Below are positions 26,948-37,172 of a stretch of 64,000 nt of DNA, one piece after another. A program made the translations under genes and the position numbers. This stretch comes from Bacteroidota bacterium (GTDB taxonomy: Bacteria > Bacteroidota > Bacteroidia > Cytophagales > Cyclobacteriaceae), in assembly GCA_016191555.1 (NCBI GenBank), contig JACPVX010000068.1, forward strand, positions 27,421 to 91,420, read 5' to 3'. The first letter of the stretch is position 1. Every line of letters begins with the position of its first letter. The notes below the pieces were generated by a model, which ran no database searches, was not told the origin of the DNA, and worked only from the letters and a program-made list of their open reading frames with translations.

Positions 26948-27374
26948 TTTTGTCGACCCTTTTGGCATGTCGCCCGCCTTCAAAAGCTGAATGCAGAAAT
27001 TTATCGAGAATTTTTTCAGCTAACTCAATAGAAATGTGACGTGCCGGAATGCATAGAACGTTCGCATTATTGTGTGTACGAGCCAATTCGGCCAACTCTT
27101 CTTTCCAGCAAATAGCTGCGCGGATGCCTTGATGTTTATTAGCCGTCATAGCTACACCATTGGCACTGCCACAAATCAACACACCTAAATCAAATTCCTT
27201 TTTTTCTACACCACTCGCTACCGGGTGCGCAAAGTCAGGGTAGTCTGCCGATTCGCTGCTGTAGGTTCCGAAATCTTTAACGGCATACCCATTTTTCTCC
27301 AACCATTTTTTCAGTAACTCTTTGTATTCAAAGCCTGCATGATCGGCACCTATTGCAATTTTTTCTGTAGACAT
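26937..27374 (-). CDS. rpiB: Ribose-5-phosphate isomerase B
   Basis: A 145-residue RpiB/LacA-B-type isomerase that interconverts ribose 5-phosphate and ribulose 5-phosphate in the pentose phosphate pathway. Signatures are IGADHAGFEYKELL near the start, the catalytic-loop CGSANGVAMTANK and RTHNNANVL. The start ATG is clear, and tatC ends six bases upstream, a linkage seen in other Bacteroidota. Complete by length. Confidence 0.95.
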   Translation of the reverse strand: MSTEKIAIGADHAGFEYKELLKKWLEKNGYAVKDFGTYSSESADYPDFAHPVASGVEKKEFDLGVLICGSANGVAMTANKHQGIRAAICWKEELAELARTHNNANVLCIPARHISIELAEKILDKFLHSAFEGGRHAKRVDKISC

Positions 27375-27379
27375 AGTGA

Positions 27380-28219
27380 TTAGTTGTTTTGTTGATCTGC
27401 TAGCAATTCAGCAGCCTCTTGTTTTGCTTTTTGTTTTGCAACAATTGATGAAATGTAAATGCTGATTTCAAACAAAATATATAGTGGCAAGGAGATAACA
27501 GTTAAGCTGAATGGATCTCCTGATGGCGTAATCACTGCTCCTAAAATCAAGATAACCACGATTGAGTGCTTGCGATAATGACGCATTAATTGTGGTGTCA
27601 CCATTCCGATTTTTGAAAGGAAATAAATCACCATCGGGAACTGAAACAATAAACCGCAACCTAAAACCAAACTGGAGATGGTAGAAACGTAAGATGTAAT
27701 GTCAAATTCATTAACGATCAAATCACTGATGGAATAGGTGGCTAGAAACCAGATGGTAGTAGGGCATAAAATGTAATAACCAAACAACACACCGGTAATG
27801 AAGAGAAACGAAATGGCAAAGACAGCGCCCTTTGAATACTTTACTTCTTTATTTTGTAGTCCGGGTTTTACAAAACGCCAAAGCTCCCAAGCAACATACG
27901 GGAATGCAATGATCAAGCCAATGACAAAGGAAGCAGTTAACGACATCATAAATTGCCCTGTCATATTTCTGCTCTGAAGCTTGAAGGCCAAATCCGTTAC
28001 ACAGAGATCTTTGATTCCCGTAAGCTCGCTTAGCTTACACATGTACTTGAAAGTTGGGAAATCTATTTTGGCAGGAGCAAAGATGATGTAATCAAAAATT
28101 TCTTTGATGAATACAAACGAACCTATCATTGCAATGAAGATGACACTAGTCGATCGCACCACGTGCCAACGCAGTTCCTCCATGTGATCGAGGAATGACA
28201 TTTCTTTTTCTTCAGACAT
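27380..28219 (-). CDS. tatC: Sec-independent protein translocase TatC
   Basis: A 279-residue, six-helix membrane protein. The N-terminal FLDHMEELRWHVVRS motif is the TatC twin-arginine-recognition region, and conserved Pro/Glu in the following helices are visible. It recruits folded twin-arginine substrates for export. No tatA/B lies in the window, so they are elsewhere. It is followed closely by rpiB. The C-terminus carries a run of charged residues (KQKAKQEAAELLADQQ). Confidence 0.95.
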   Translation of the reverse strand: MSEEKEMSFLDHMEELRWHVVRSTSVIFIAMIGSFVFIKEIFDYIIFAPAKIDFPTFKYMCKLSELTGIKDLCVTDLAFKLQSRNMTGQFMMSLTASFVIGLIIAFPYVAWELWRFVKPGLQNKEVKYSKGAVFAISFLFITGVLFGYYILCPTTIWFLATYSISDLIVNEFDITSYVSTISSLVLGCGLLFQFPMVIYFLSKIGMVTPQLMRHYRKHSIVVILILGAVITPSGDPFSLTVISLPLYILFEISIYISSIVAKQKAKQEAAELLADQQNN

Positions 28220-28301
28220 TACTACTTATAATTAAAATACAGTTCACAACAAACCTCTACAACTCGTTCCAGCTGACCCAAATTTTCCAATAGGTCAAGG
28301 T

Positions 28302-29573
28302 TTACGCAAACAATGGGAACTTCTTCATCAAGCCATTTACTTTGCGCTTCACAGCTTTCAGGTGTTTTGTGTCTTCCGGCTTTTTCAAAGCTTCGTCTAT
28401 TAAATCAACCACTTTCACCACATCTTTTTCTTTCAATCCACGGGTAGTGATGGCTGGTGTGCCAATGCGCATTCCCGAAGTCACCATCGGAGATTGCGTA
28501 TCAAACGGCACCATGTTTTTGTTAATAGTGATATCTGCTTGAATCAACGCTTCTTCCGCCAACTTGCCAGTGAGGTTTTTAGAACGAAGATCGATTAACA
28601 TTAGATGATTGTCCGTACCTCCGGAAATAATTTTATAACCTTTGGCAGTGAACGCTTGCGCCATGGCTTTAGCATTTTTTGCAACCTGCACAACATATTC
28701 TAAATACTCATCTGTCAACGCTTCGCCAAATGCGATGGCTTTGGCAGCGATAACGTGTTCCAATGGTCCACCTTGTGTGCCGGGGAAAACACCAGAGTCT
28801 AAAACAGAAGACATTTTTCTCAACTCACCTTTGGGCGTTTTCAATCCAAAAGGATTGTCAAAATTCTTGCCGACCATAATCAACCCGCCACGTGGGCCTC
28901 TCAAGGTTTTGTGTGTGGTGGTAGTTACGATGTGGCAATGCTCCAATGGATCATTTAACAAACCGCGGGCAATCAATCCGGCCGGGTGCGAAATATCCGC
29001 CAGCAAAAGAGCGCCTACACTATCTGCTGCTTCGCGCAATTTTTTATAATCCCAATCACGACTATAGGCGGAGGCTCCGCAAATCACCATTTTCGGCTTT
29101 TCGCGCAGTGCAATTTCAATTACTTTATTGAAATCGATCAAACCGGTTTCCTGTTCTACTCCATAGAAAGAAGGCTGATACAGTTTACCCGAAAAGTTCA
29201 CTGGCGATCCATGAGTTAAATGTCCACCATGTGAAAGATCAAAACCTAAAATTTTATCGCCCGGTTTCAGGCAAGCCAGCATCACCGCGGCATTGGCTTG
29301 CGCGCCAGAGTGAGGCTGCACATTGGCCCATTCGGCACCAAACAATTGCTTAATTCGATCAATCGCCAGTTGTTCAACCTCATCAACCACTTCGCAGCCG
29401 CCATAGTAGCGCTTGCCGGGCAGTCCTTCGGCATATTTATTAGTGAGCACAGAGCCTTGCGCTTTCATTACCTGTTGCGAGGTAAAATTTTCGGAGGCAA
29501 TCAATTCGATGCCGTGCTCTTGGCGTTGCTTTTCTTTTTCAATGAGGTCGAAGATGACTTTGTCGCGCTTCAT
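28302..29573 (-). CDS. glyA: Serine hydroxymethyltransferase
   Basis: A 423-residue PLP enzyme converting serine and tetrahydrofolate to glycine and 5,10-methylene-THF. The PLP lysine lies in [14 protein letters not shown], with [10 protein letters not shown] near the N-terminus and [10 protein letters not shown] in the C-terminal part. ATG 29573 (MKRDKVIF) is chosen over 29606: a TATTTTTG -7 box at 29594-29601 lies inside the longer frame, so transcription would begin downstream of it. Confidence 0.95.
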   Translation of the reverse strand: MKRDKVIFDLIEKEKQRQEHGIELIASENFTSQQVMKAQGSVLTNKYAEGLPGKRYYGGCEVVDEVEQLAIDRIKQLFGAEWANVQPHSGAQANAAVMLACLKPGDKILGFDLSHGGHLTHGSPVNFSGKLYQPSFYGVEQETGLIDFNKVIEIALREKPKMVICGASAYSRDWDYKKLREAADSVGALLLADISHPAGLIARGLLNDPLEHCHIVTTTTHKTLRGPRGGLIMVGKNFDNPFGLKTPKGELRKMSSVLDSGVFPGTQGGPLEHVIAAKAIAFGEALTDEYLEYVVQVAKNAKAMAQAFTAKGYKIISGGTDNHLMLIDLRSKNLTGKLAEEALIQADITINKNMVPFDTQSPMVTSGMRIGTPAITTRGLKEKDVVKVVDLIDEALKKPEDTKHLKAVKRKVNGLMKKFPLFA

Positions 29574-29593
29574 GAGTGGTTTATTTAAGGCAC

Positions 29594-29601
29594 CAAAAAT
29601 A
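29594..29601 (-). promoter_or_regulatory. glyA -7 promoter box
   Basis: On the minus strand this is TATTTTTG, a match to TAnnTTTG, 21 bases before the glyA ATG at 29573. No TTG is seen at 19-21 bases upstream. It decides between two possible glyA starts. Confidence 0.4.
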
Positions 29602-29631
29602 GGCATAGAGCGCGCATTTGCCTAAAAACAA

Positions 29632-30477
29632 TCAACTTTCCTCTCTTTTCCTTTTCCATCGCTCGTGCGACCATAACCAACTGGCTGGGTTTTCGGTAAT
29701 GAAATGCTCCACTAATTGCGCATAATTTTCTACCAAGGTTTGGCTGTCGCGATTGTAAGGAGGCGTAGCGATGGGGATGAGTTCAGCTTGATAATATCCT
29801 CTTTTGATCTTTTTAGAGCGCACAAAAAATGCCGGATATTGGGTTAACACGGCTAATTGACCAATCCCTTGAAAAAAGGCTGTATCCTGATGAAGAAAGG
29901 AAGTCCAAACTTTCTTCTCAAAGTTGGGAAACTGATCGGCAATAATGGCAACCGCTTTGGAGATGTTTTTCCTCCGAATGGATTCGCGGGCAGTTTGGCC
30001 ACGTTCGATTGCATAAGCACCAAACCGACACCGGATTTGCATTAGGAAATGATCAAAAGATGTGCTGCTCTGCTTTTGATAAACAAAGTCGATTGGCAAT
30101 GGTAAGTTGATACTACCGGAAACCATCAACCACTCCCAGTTAAATTGATGAGAGGCCAGTAGGATGACGGATTGCTTTTTGTCTGCGTAGGGTTGAAGCA
30201 CTTCCGGATTTTGATAAGACATGCGCTTTGTAAGTTCCTCTTTCTGAATGGACAACAACTTGATGGTTTCTACGGCATAGTCGCATAAGTTTTGATAAAA
30301 CTCTTTTTCTACTACGTGCAATTCTTTTTCGGATGCAGTTGGGAATGAATTTCTCAGATTTTTCAATACCACAGATCTGCGGTATTTCATCAGACGATAG
30401 CCGACAAAGAAGAGAAAGTCAGAAAGCCAGTAAAGCACAAAAAGGGGTAATCGCGAGATAAGCCGAAGCAAAAGCAT
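29632..30477 (-). CDS. Lipid A acyltransferase, LpxL/HtrB family
   Basis: A 281-residue (283 from GTG 30483) membrane-anchored acyltransferase. It has the catalytic H-x4-E motif (LLASHQFNWEWLM), a mid-protein DFVYQKQSS segment and the closing WLWSHERWK. It should add a secondary acyl chain to lipid A. It is divergent from the SDR gene, with under 60 bases between. No other lipid A gene is next to it, as is usual for this family in Bacteroidota. Confidence 0.88.
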   Translation of the reverse strand: MLLLRLISRLPLFVLYWLSDFLFFVGYRLMKYRRSVVLKNLRNSFPTASEKELHVVEKEFYQNLCDYAVETIKLLSIQKEELTKRMSYQNPEVLQPYADKKQSVILLASHQFNWEWLMVSGSINLPLPIDFVYQKQSSTSFDHFLMQIRCRFGAYAIERGQTARESIRRKNISKAVAIIADQFPNFEKKVWTSFLHQDTAFFQGIGQLAVLTQYPAFFVRSKKIKRGYYQAELIPIATPPYNRDSQTLVENYAQLVEHFITENPASWLWSHERWKRKREES

Positions 30478-30502
30478 AGGCACTATTACACGTTTGTTTG
30501 TG

Positions 30503-30510
30503 TATTTTTG
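30503..30510 (+). promoter_or_regulatory. Candidate -7 promoter box for SDR gene
   Basis: TATTTTTG matches TAnnTTTG, 18 bases before the ATG at 30529. It supports that start over the TTG at 30508, which overlaps the box itself. Confidence 0.4.
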
Positions 30511-30528
30511 TTGGATATAAGTGATGGT

Positions 30529-31335
30529 ATGAAAGATAAAGTCGTGATCATAACAGGAGGTTCGTCAGGGATTGGCAAAGCTATGGCAGAAGTTTTTGGA
30601 GTCAATGGATCGAAGGTATTTATTACCGGTAGAAATTTGACTGACTTACATCAAGCGGTTGCCGACCTGAGAGGCAAAGGCATTGATGCACATGGTTTTC
30701 AGGCAGATGTAAGTGTGGAGGACGATAATCGTAAAATGGCAGAAGAGGCCATTCAAAAGTTTGGAAGAATAGATGTGCTTATCAATAATGCAGGTATTTC
30801 CATGCGAGCACTTTTCAACGAGGTAGACTTAGCGGTAGTGAAAAAAGTGATGGACATCAATTTTTACGGAGTGCTGTATGCGACTAAATATTGCATGCCT
30901 GAGATTTTGAAGAATCAGGGTTCCGTAGTAGGCATTTCATCGATTGCAGGTTATCGTGGGTTGCCGGGGCGCACGGGATACTCCGCATCTAAGTTTGCAT
31001 TGAATGGGTTTTTAGAAGTACTGCGAACGGAGATGTTGAAGAAAGGTGTGCATGTTCTAACAGCATGTCCTGGATTTACTGCCTCCAACATTCGCAAAAG
31101 ATCCTTAACGAAAAATGGCACTTCACAAGGTGAATCTCCGCGCGATGAAGCTTCGATGATGAGCGCGGAAGAGTGCGCACAGCACATTTATAAGGCAACA
31201 GTAAAACGTAAGAAGATACTAATCCTTACAGGACAAGGAAAGCTTACCGTATTTCTAAACAAATTTTTCCCTGGGCTTACCGATAAACTGGTGTACAACG
31301 TAATGGCTAAAGAAGCCAATGCTCCAATTAAATAG
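30529..31335 (+). CDS. Short-chain dehydrogenase/reductase
   Basis: A 268-residue NAD(P)-dependent oxidoreductase of the classical SDR type. Cofactor motif TGGSSGIGKAM (residues 9-19), NNAG, and the catalytic Ser/Tyr/Lys with GYSASKFALNGF. ATG 30529 is used because the upstream TTG overlaps the promoter box. The C-terminal VLTACPGFTASNIR tail suggests a DHRS7/3-ketoacyl-reductase-like branch. The substrate cannot be told. It ends two bases before the convergent DUF3857 gene. Confidence 0.88.
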   Translation: MKDKVVIITGGSSGIGKAMAEVFGVNGSKVFITGRNLTDLHQAVADLRGKGIDAHGFQADVSVEDDNRKMAEEAIQKFGRIDVLINNAGISMRALFNEVDLAVVKKVMDINFYGVLYATKYCMPEILKNQGSVVGISSIAGYRGLPGRTGYSASKFALNGFLEVLRTEMLKKGVHVLTACPGFTASNIRKRSLTKNGTSQGESPRDEASMMSAEECAQHIYKATVKRKKILILTGQGKLTVFLNKFFPGLTDKLVYNVMAKEANAPIK

Positions 31336-31337
31336 AT

Positions 31338-33233
31338 TTACGTTTTGCTGAGGAAGACCAACTTCATGTTGTCTGCCTTGTTGATGCCTTTGTAAAAGTC
31401 AACCAATTCAGAATACGCAGCGGGCGGATGTTCTCCCGGAATCATCTTTAATTTACGAATATAGATAAGCTTGCCTTGATCGAACTTGAAGTTTGCCTCA
31501 TATTCTCCATAGCGACTTGTAATTTTTACCGGCTGTGGTATGAATTCAGGATAAATTTCTTCAGGGATCGAATACACGATCGTATCCACATCGATGTATG
31601 AGCTTTTGAAAACTACTGGATTCTTTCTGGTCTCTGCTTTGGGTGGAATGTAGGTAAGGCGATTCATCAAATTAGGAGTAACGAAAATTCGCTTACCACT
31701 AACAGATGCATATCGGTTTAGGGTGAGGTCTACATTTACAATGGCTGTGGGTACTTTGTTTTTTTTGTTGATCATCGAAAATGTTCCTAACTCAAAGCTG
31801 GGGATATTTAAGTTTTCCTGAAGCCACTTCTTTTGTTCATCGAAAGAGCTATTGACACGAAAAGAAAGACCGTTGTTTTCATACTGTAAGCCTGAATATG
31901 CAGTAGTTACCTTTGCTTTAGCATTCCCGGTTTTATCAAGATTTACTTCTGCTTTTTGGACTTGGGTATTTTGTTCTGTTTTCAATTTAGGAGTCCTAAC
32001 TAATTTACCGCCTTCTTCTGTAATCATCAGCGCATAGCGATCACCGGTGAAATCGCCCAGATAGCCGAATGGATTGGTTTGGCTGGTGCATTCCAACCAT
32101 AGAGTGTCTTTGCCATTGGGTACATTGACGATGATATGATTGAAGCGATCAATGGTAAAGTCAGGAGGGATCATTCGTTCTTCGCGACCGCCATGAATTA
32201 AGGTATAATATCCATTCACACCAACTGCCTTCAACAGAGACACCGTATAATTGGAAAGAGCTTTACAATCGCCATAGCTATTTAAGTCAACTACTGACGC
32301 ATCGAACGGCTGAAACCCACCTATGCCGCGTTGAATGCTGACATACCGGGTTTTGCTTTGAAGCCAATCATATACCGCCTTTGTTTTGTCCTCTACGGTT
32401 GACAGGTTTTTGGTTATTTCTTTCATCTTATCCAAAGTTGAGGCAGGCAATGTACCGCGGCCTTCATTGAGAAGTATTTGCCATTTACCAAGTTCATTCC
32501 AAGATTTCATGGATCCACGATATCCATCGTATTCAAAATCAGATGGACCGATTAAAAATCCGGGCACGTTATTCTTTGCAAACTTTTCAAATTTTTCAGG
32601 CTTTATATTCGTAAATGACCAGATTAACTTTTCGTTCGAACCCAAATTTTCCTTTTTGGGTTCTTCTATGGAGTTTAATTTGTATCGAGGTTTTAATGAA
32701 ATAGGATATTCAATTTCATACGTTTCTTTTTCTATTGAAACTTCGTCATCTGAATACAAAGAGAACGATGGAATCGAGTAGAGATATTTCATTTCCGTTT
32801 CATATTCAAACTCTACTGTGTAAGGATAAGTTGATTGCTCTAAGTCCATCAACTTGTATCGATTGTCGGTAAACAAACTCACACCATCATACGCACTACG
32901 GTCGATGATTTCGTTGTTCTTAAGTTTTTTGACTTGAATACCGTTTGCATCGTATGCAATACCGGAAATCGATATTACTTTTTCTAATTTATCGTAATAG
33001 ACAGCTTCAGTCGCAAGCTGCTTTCCGTTTTCATTGAGAATGGTAATTACTTTGTGAACTTTTTGCCGCGAGCGGTTAATAGAGATTATTTCGAAGTGAT
33101 AAAAATCTTCGCGCACCACCGCGTACATGCCGTCCTTCATATTTTGCGGTATGCTGCTAACCGGATATTTGGGATCGTCTTTGGCAAGAAGAGAGAATGG
33201 GATCGCCAATATGAAAATTGTAAATAATCGCAT
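31338..33233 (-). CDS. DUF3857/transglutaminase-like secreted protein, catalytic-looking
   Basis: A 631-residue secreted protein (signal peptide ending SLLAKDD). The N-terminal DUF3857 domain (about residues 25-210) is followed by a transglutaminase-like core with a complete catalytic set: Cys323 (NSYGDCKALSNY), His366 (RFNHIIV) and Glu381 (LWLECTSQ). A C-terminal DUF beta-sandwich follows. It is the outermost member of five linked paralogues and the only one that keeps the Cys and His. It may act on peptide or isopeptide amides in the envelope; substrate unknown. Confidence 0.85.
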   Translation of the reverse strand: MRLFTIFILAIPFSLLAKDDPKYPVSSIPQNMKDGMYAVVREDFYHFEIISINRSRQKVHKVITILNENGKQLATEAVYYDKLEKVISISGIAYDANGIQVKKLKNNEIIDRSAYDGVSLFTDNRYKLMDLEQSTYPYTVEFEYETEMKYLYSIPSFSLYSDDEVSIEKETYEIEYPISLKPRYKLNSIEEPKKENLGSNEKLIWSFTNIKPEKFEKFAKNNVPGFLIGPSDFEYDGYRGSMKSWNELGKWQILLNEGRGTLPASTLDKMKEITKNLSTVEDKTKAVYDWLQSKTRYVSIQRGIGGFQPFDASVVDLNSYGDCKALSNYTVSLLKAVGVNGYYTLIHGGREERMIPPDFTIDRFNHIIVNVPNGKDTLWLECTSQTNPFGYLGDFTGDRYALMITEEGGKLVRTPKLKTEQNTQVQKAEVNLDKTGNAKAKVTTAYSGLQYENNGLSFRVNSSFDEQKKWLQENLNIPSFELGTFSMINKKNKVPTAIVNVDLTLNRYASVSGKRIFVTPNLMNRLTYIPPKAETRKNPVVFKSSYIDVDTIVYSIPEEIYPEFIPQPVKITSRYGEYEANFKFDQGKLIYIRKLKMIPGEHPPAAYSELVDFYKGINKADNMKLVFLSKT

Positions 33234-33290
33234 GGTTACAAGATTATAATATCTATCGATTTTTTAAGAGCAGGTTGAATGCACGCACCT

Positions 33291-35225
33291 TTATTTTTTC
33301 TTCAATACAATTTGTTCGGCTTGTTTGGCTACAACTTGATTGTAAAATTCTTTTACGTTGGCATATTCTGTTTGCGCTATCATACTTCTATTGATCTGAA
33401 AAATGCTAGTTATATTGATTACGTTTCCTACGGGGGTCACATTAAGGATGTACTTACCAACGTTTCCTGGTAAAGCTATTACCTTATTTTTAGGCAGATC
33501 GTCAATGGCAAAATTCTCAGGAACCGTTAACTTAAGAATGTAAGTTCTGTCAATTTGAGTTCCAAAATCAATAGGATAAGTTCGTTGATCTGATTTAAAT
33601 GGATTTTCTTCTATCCGGGTTGAAACAAATGGATTTATGTAAAGAATATCACCAGCAGACGTAATGTGATCAGAAATAATCACTTGATGTGATTCTTTGA
33701 GTGGTTTACTTAAATCTTTAACATCTTGGAATTCACTTTTTTCAAATTGCCATTGTTTAGTGCCTTTGAAATCTTTGAGATACTTTTCTTCACCGTTTTT
33801 TAGCAATTCGTCCCGGTTGTCATGCGCATCGTAGCCATCCATGGTGTATTGAATTTTACCACTTAGTTCATTCTCTCCTGAAATGGTAAGATCAACATTG
33901 ACGACTGTTTTGGCCTTTGCCTTACTCGTCACTTCTAGCCATCCAAAATTTTTCTTTGAAATGATTAGCCCCTGTCCATTTAAACAGCGGCTGGGTAGAA
34001 CATCGTAAGGTAGGTTTTTTTCAGTAGCGTCCAGAAGTAATCTCTTTCCACCAATCTTTACAGAAGCAACCACATAGTTGAACTGCTTCCGCATAGGATA
34101 AGCTTGACGTATAATGCCATGACCTCTGGTGCTCAGTAATATCATTTCAACATCAAATCCGGCTTTATCCAGCATCGAGGCCAGAATGATGTTGATGTCA
34201 CCGGACGTGCCGGATTTAGTTTCCAAAATCTTTTTAATGTTGCCCGCATAGTAATCTTCTTCGCCATCCCACTCCACATTATTTTTTACATACTCAGAAA
34301 TGGCAATTACCTTTTTCAACGAATCAGTGACACCATTGGTGATTTGACTTACTCTGTCTTTTAAAAAGCCAGTTTTATCAATTGCTTTTCCGAAATCTTC
34401 ATCTTCTAACAAATCTTTGGTAAGTTTCTCCCACGATGCCATTACCTCTTGGATGTGTGTGCTGTAGTTAATTCGGGAAAGAGCAAAATTCATCTTCGAA
34501 ATATATTCATCAGCTGAAGTCATGTATGACTCCTCTTTGAAGGCTGGTACATTTCTTGAAATCCAATGATGCCCGATTACGTCTGTTTCGTAGTATAGTT
34601 GGCGCTTGGTTTCATAACTGCTTGGCGGTACATATCCCTGCATGTATTTTTCATACGTAAAAAGATCAGGAATCATGGCCCAATACTCACTCCATCGTGT
34701 AGGGATAGTGCTTTGAAATGACCAATTCGGAAAATTGGTAAAGAATTCGGATGAGATACGATAGGAATACTCGATCACGCTTCCGACTTTCACATTTGGA
34801 ACGGCAAACTTTTGGCGATTATAGTTTCGGTTTACTTTTTCCTTAAAGATGTTGTCTTTTGATAATTTGCTTTCAACTACTTTTCCATTTTCAAGATTAT
34901 AGGATGCAGCTTTCAATGCTTGGACTTTTTCCTCCGTTGATCCGGCATGATAAACCAGAATGCTGGTATTCGCATAATCTAATCCTTCCTTGGTCAGAAT
35001 TTTTATTCGAGTGTGACGCTCAAAATTTAATACAGGGGCATCACCAATAACGGTTATATAAGCGATACCGTAATCCTCCAGTACAACAGCCGCAGCAGAA
35101 GAATCTTTGCTGTAAACAGTCATCTTCAAATCCTCCATTGGAATATCTCCAAATTTTACGGGAGATTTTTGGGCGGTAGCCACTATAGACGAAAACAAGG
35201 TAAATGCAACTAGTAAGTTTTTCAT
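33291..35225 (-). CDS. DUF3857/transglutaminase-like paralogue, catalytic Cys/His lost
   Basis: A 644-residue secreted protein (signal peptide ending SIVATAQK; ATG 35225 chosen over the longer frame). It has the same fold as its 31338 neighbour, but the catalytic Cys is replaced by Ser (KSGTSGDINIILAS) and the His by Tyr (QFNYVVAS). The acid LLLDATE remains. It reads as a binding or structural relative rather than an enzyme. It resembles the next gene in its start (SPVKFGDIPMEDLKMTVY versus SPKKFGDVQMSDLEMKWY), suggesting a recent duplication. Confidence 0.82.
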   Translation of the reverse strand: MKNLLVAFTLFSSIVATAQKSPVKFGDIPMEDLKMTVYSKDSSAAAVVLEDYGIAYITVIGDAPVLNFERHTRIKILTKEGLDYANTSILVYHAGSTEEKVQALKAASYNLENGKVVESKLSKDNIFKEKVNRNYNRQKFAVPNVKVGSVIEYSYRISSEFFTNFPNWSFQSTIPTRWSEYWAMIPDLFTYEKYMQGYVPPSSYETKRQLYYETDVIGHHWISRNVPAFKEESYMTSADEYISKMNFALSRINYSTHIQEVMASWEKLTKDLLEDEDFGKAIDKTGFLKDRVSQITNGVTDSLKKVIAISEYVKNNVEWDGEEDYYAGNIKKILETKSGTSGDINIILASMLDKAGFDVEMILLSTRGHGIIRQAYPMRKQFNYVVASVKIGGKRLLLDATEKNLPYDVLPSRCLNGQGLIISKKNFGWLEVTSKAKAKTVVNVDLTISGENELSGKIQYTMDGYDAHDNRDELLKNGEEKYLKDFKGTKQWQFEKSEFQDVKDLSKPLKESHQVIISDHITSAGDILYINPFVSTRIEENPFKSDQRTYPIDFGTQIDRTYILKLTVPENFAIDDLPKNKVIALPGNVGKYILNVTPVGNVINITSIFQINRSMIAQTEYANVKEFYNQVVAKQAEQIVLKKK

Positions 35226-35309
35226 GAATGTTATATTGAAATACAATTATCCCATAATTATTTTAATTCCAAAAGCCAAACTGAATGTTATTTGATCGTA
35301 GAAGTACTA

Positions 35310-37172
35310 CTACTTTTTTCTTATCACAATTTGCTCCTCTTCTTTAGCCAAAATGAGATCAAACATTTCCTTCAAAAGTTTGTATTCGTTTACAGTAAAT
35401 CTGCTTTTGTTAACGATGAATTGAGTAGTTAACTGGATAGTATTGTTTGTTGATGAGATGTTATAAAGAAATTTTCCCGAATTGTCGGGAAGTACAATCC
35501 CTTTTGATTTTGGTAATGATTCGATTTTGAATCCATTGGGTATTGTAATTGTAGTCATATATATATTTTCAAATGTTGATACCAAATCCACCGGGAATTT
35601 CCGTTCATTTGATTTAAAAGAATTTTCAGTGAGCTTATTAATTAGAATTGGGTTAAAATAAATGAGTGAATCGGTTTGCTCACCAAATTCACTGCCTGAA
35701 ATGGTATACGATTCTTTCAATGGTTTATCCGGATCGCTTAAATTCTCAATTCTATTGTCTGTTGAATTCCATTGAAAAGGAGAGAAGAATTCTTTATAGT
35801 ATTCATTTTCGCCAGAATTACTAATTTTAGTTCGAACGGACAAGGCATCCAATCCGTCTCTGGTAATTGCGAGTGTGCCATTGATTCCACCAGATTCTGA
35901 TATATTAAAGGTTGCATTTACAGCTGACCTTGACTTTGAAGTAATAATAGGCATCCACTCTCCTTCTTGGTCATAGATTACCAGCCCTTCGCCATTCAAG
36001 GAACGAATAGGTAATGCGTAAGCGCTTAGGTGTCGATTCGTTCCGTCAATTAGGCGATACTTTTCACCTTGTTGAACGAAACATACCACGTCATTGAATT
36101 CGCGCATAGAATGCGTGGGCCTGATTTTCCCATGGTCGCGAGTACTAATCAACATTGGAAAAGCTTTTAACCCGGCCTTTTGAAGTAAGGCAGTAATCAA
36201 TAAATTAATTTCACTTGAGCTCCCTTCTTTACTTTCCAAGACTTTTTCAAAAGTATGCTCAGGGAAAATTCCTACGCTCTCATTCCACTTGACTTCTTTT
36301 TTTGCATAGCTAACTATTGCATTTATCCTTTCATTATCTGAAGTAATCCCACCTGTAATTTTGGCGGCTATCTGATCTAAAAATTTTGCGTCTTTGATTT
36401 GCTTACCAAAATTCAAATCATTATTTAAATTACCGATAATTAATGACCAAGATAAGCCAGACCTGTAAAAGCTAATTTTTGAGATGTAATCTTCCGAATT
36501 CGAAATAAAAGGTTCTTCAACGAACGCAGGCACATCGCGCATTGTCCAACTTTCAGCACCTCCGTCTTTTTCTGAGGAATTTTCATTTAGTGGGAGTAAT
36601 CCTTGAAAATCTTTGGTAAACCTAAATCGTCCAGCCACCTCGATAGAGTAATTACTAAATTGTGTTGGTATGATGTCTTGAAAGCGCCAACTGGGAAGCC
36701 CTGACGCATATGATTTGTATACATACTGATATTCAATAATTGATCCTTCCTTTACATTTGGTAATGTAAATACGATTTGGTTTACAAAACGATCATATCT
36801 TCGTTTGAGAATTGCATCTTTGGACATTTCGGAAACTTCAATTTCACCATTCACCAAATTGTACGTAGCTCCTTTTAGTTTTGAAATACTTGCATCATTT
36901 CTGTCGAGATAGATAGAATGTTTTGCAAACTCTTGAATGGATTGTTTATCAAAAAACTTAATTCTAACGTGACATTTGTAATGAAGTGAAAAATCATCAA
37001 ATAGATACACCTCAGCAACATTGAATAAGATCAATGCAGAAGCAGAAGAATCTTTAGCATACCATTTCATTTCTAAATCAGACATCTGCACATCACCAAA
37101 TTTCTTAGGAGAGTTTTGCGCCTGACTAAAAAGCGGTAATAGCGGAAATGCCAAAAGAAAATAAAGCCTCAT
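35310..37172 (-). CDS. DUF3857/transglutaminase-like paralogue, catalytic Cys/His lost
   Basis: A 620-residue secreted protein (signal peptide ending PLFSQAQN). ATG 37172 replaces a much longer frame that would begin with non-signal sequence. The catalytic Cys is replaced by Ser (KEGSSSEINLLI) and His by Asp (MREFNDVVCF), so hydrolase/transferase activity is unlikely. The acid GTN remains (LIDGTNRH). Close relative of the gene at 33291. It faces the plus-strand pair across 327 bases. Confidence 0.82.
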   Translation of the reverse strand: MRLYFLLAFPLLPLFSQAQNSPKKFGDVQMSDLEMKWYAKDSSASALILFNVAEVYLFDDFSLHYKCHVRIKFFDKQSIQEFAKHSIYLDRNDASISKLKGATYNLVNGEIEVSEMSKDAILKRRYDRFVNQIVFTLPNVKEGSIIEYQYVYKSYASGLPSWRFQDIIPTQFSNYSIEVAGRFRFTKDFQGLLPLNENSSEKDGGAESWTMRDVPAFVEEPFISNSEDYISKISFYRSGLSWSLIIGNLNNDLNFGKQIKDAKFLDQIAAKITGGITSDNERINAIVSYAKKEVKWNESVGIFPEHTFEKVLESKEGSSSEINLLITALLQKAGLKAFPMLISTRDHGKIRPTHSMREFNDVVCFVQQGEKYRLIDGTNRHLSAYALPIRSLNGEGLVIYDQEGEWMPIITSKSRSAVNATFNISESGGINGTLAITRDGLDALSVRTKISNSGENEYYKEFFSPFQWNSTDNRIENLSDPDKPLKESYTISGSEFGEQTDSLIYFNPILINKLTENSFKSNERKFPVDLVSTFENIYMTTITIPNGFKIESLPKSKGIVLPDNSGKFLYNISSTNNTIQLTTQFIVNKSRFTVNEYKLLKEMFDLILAKEEEQIVIRKK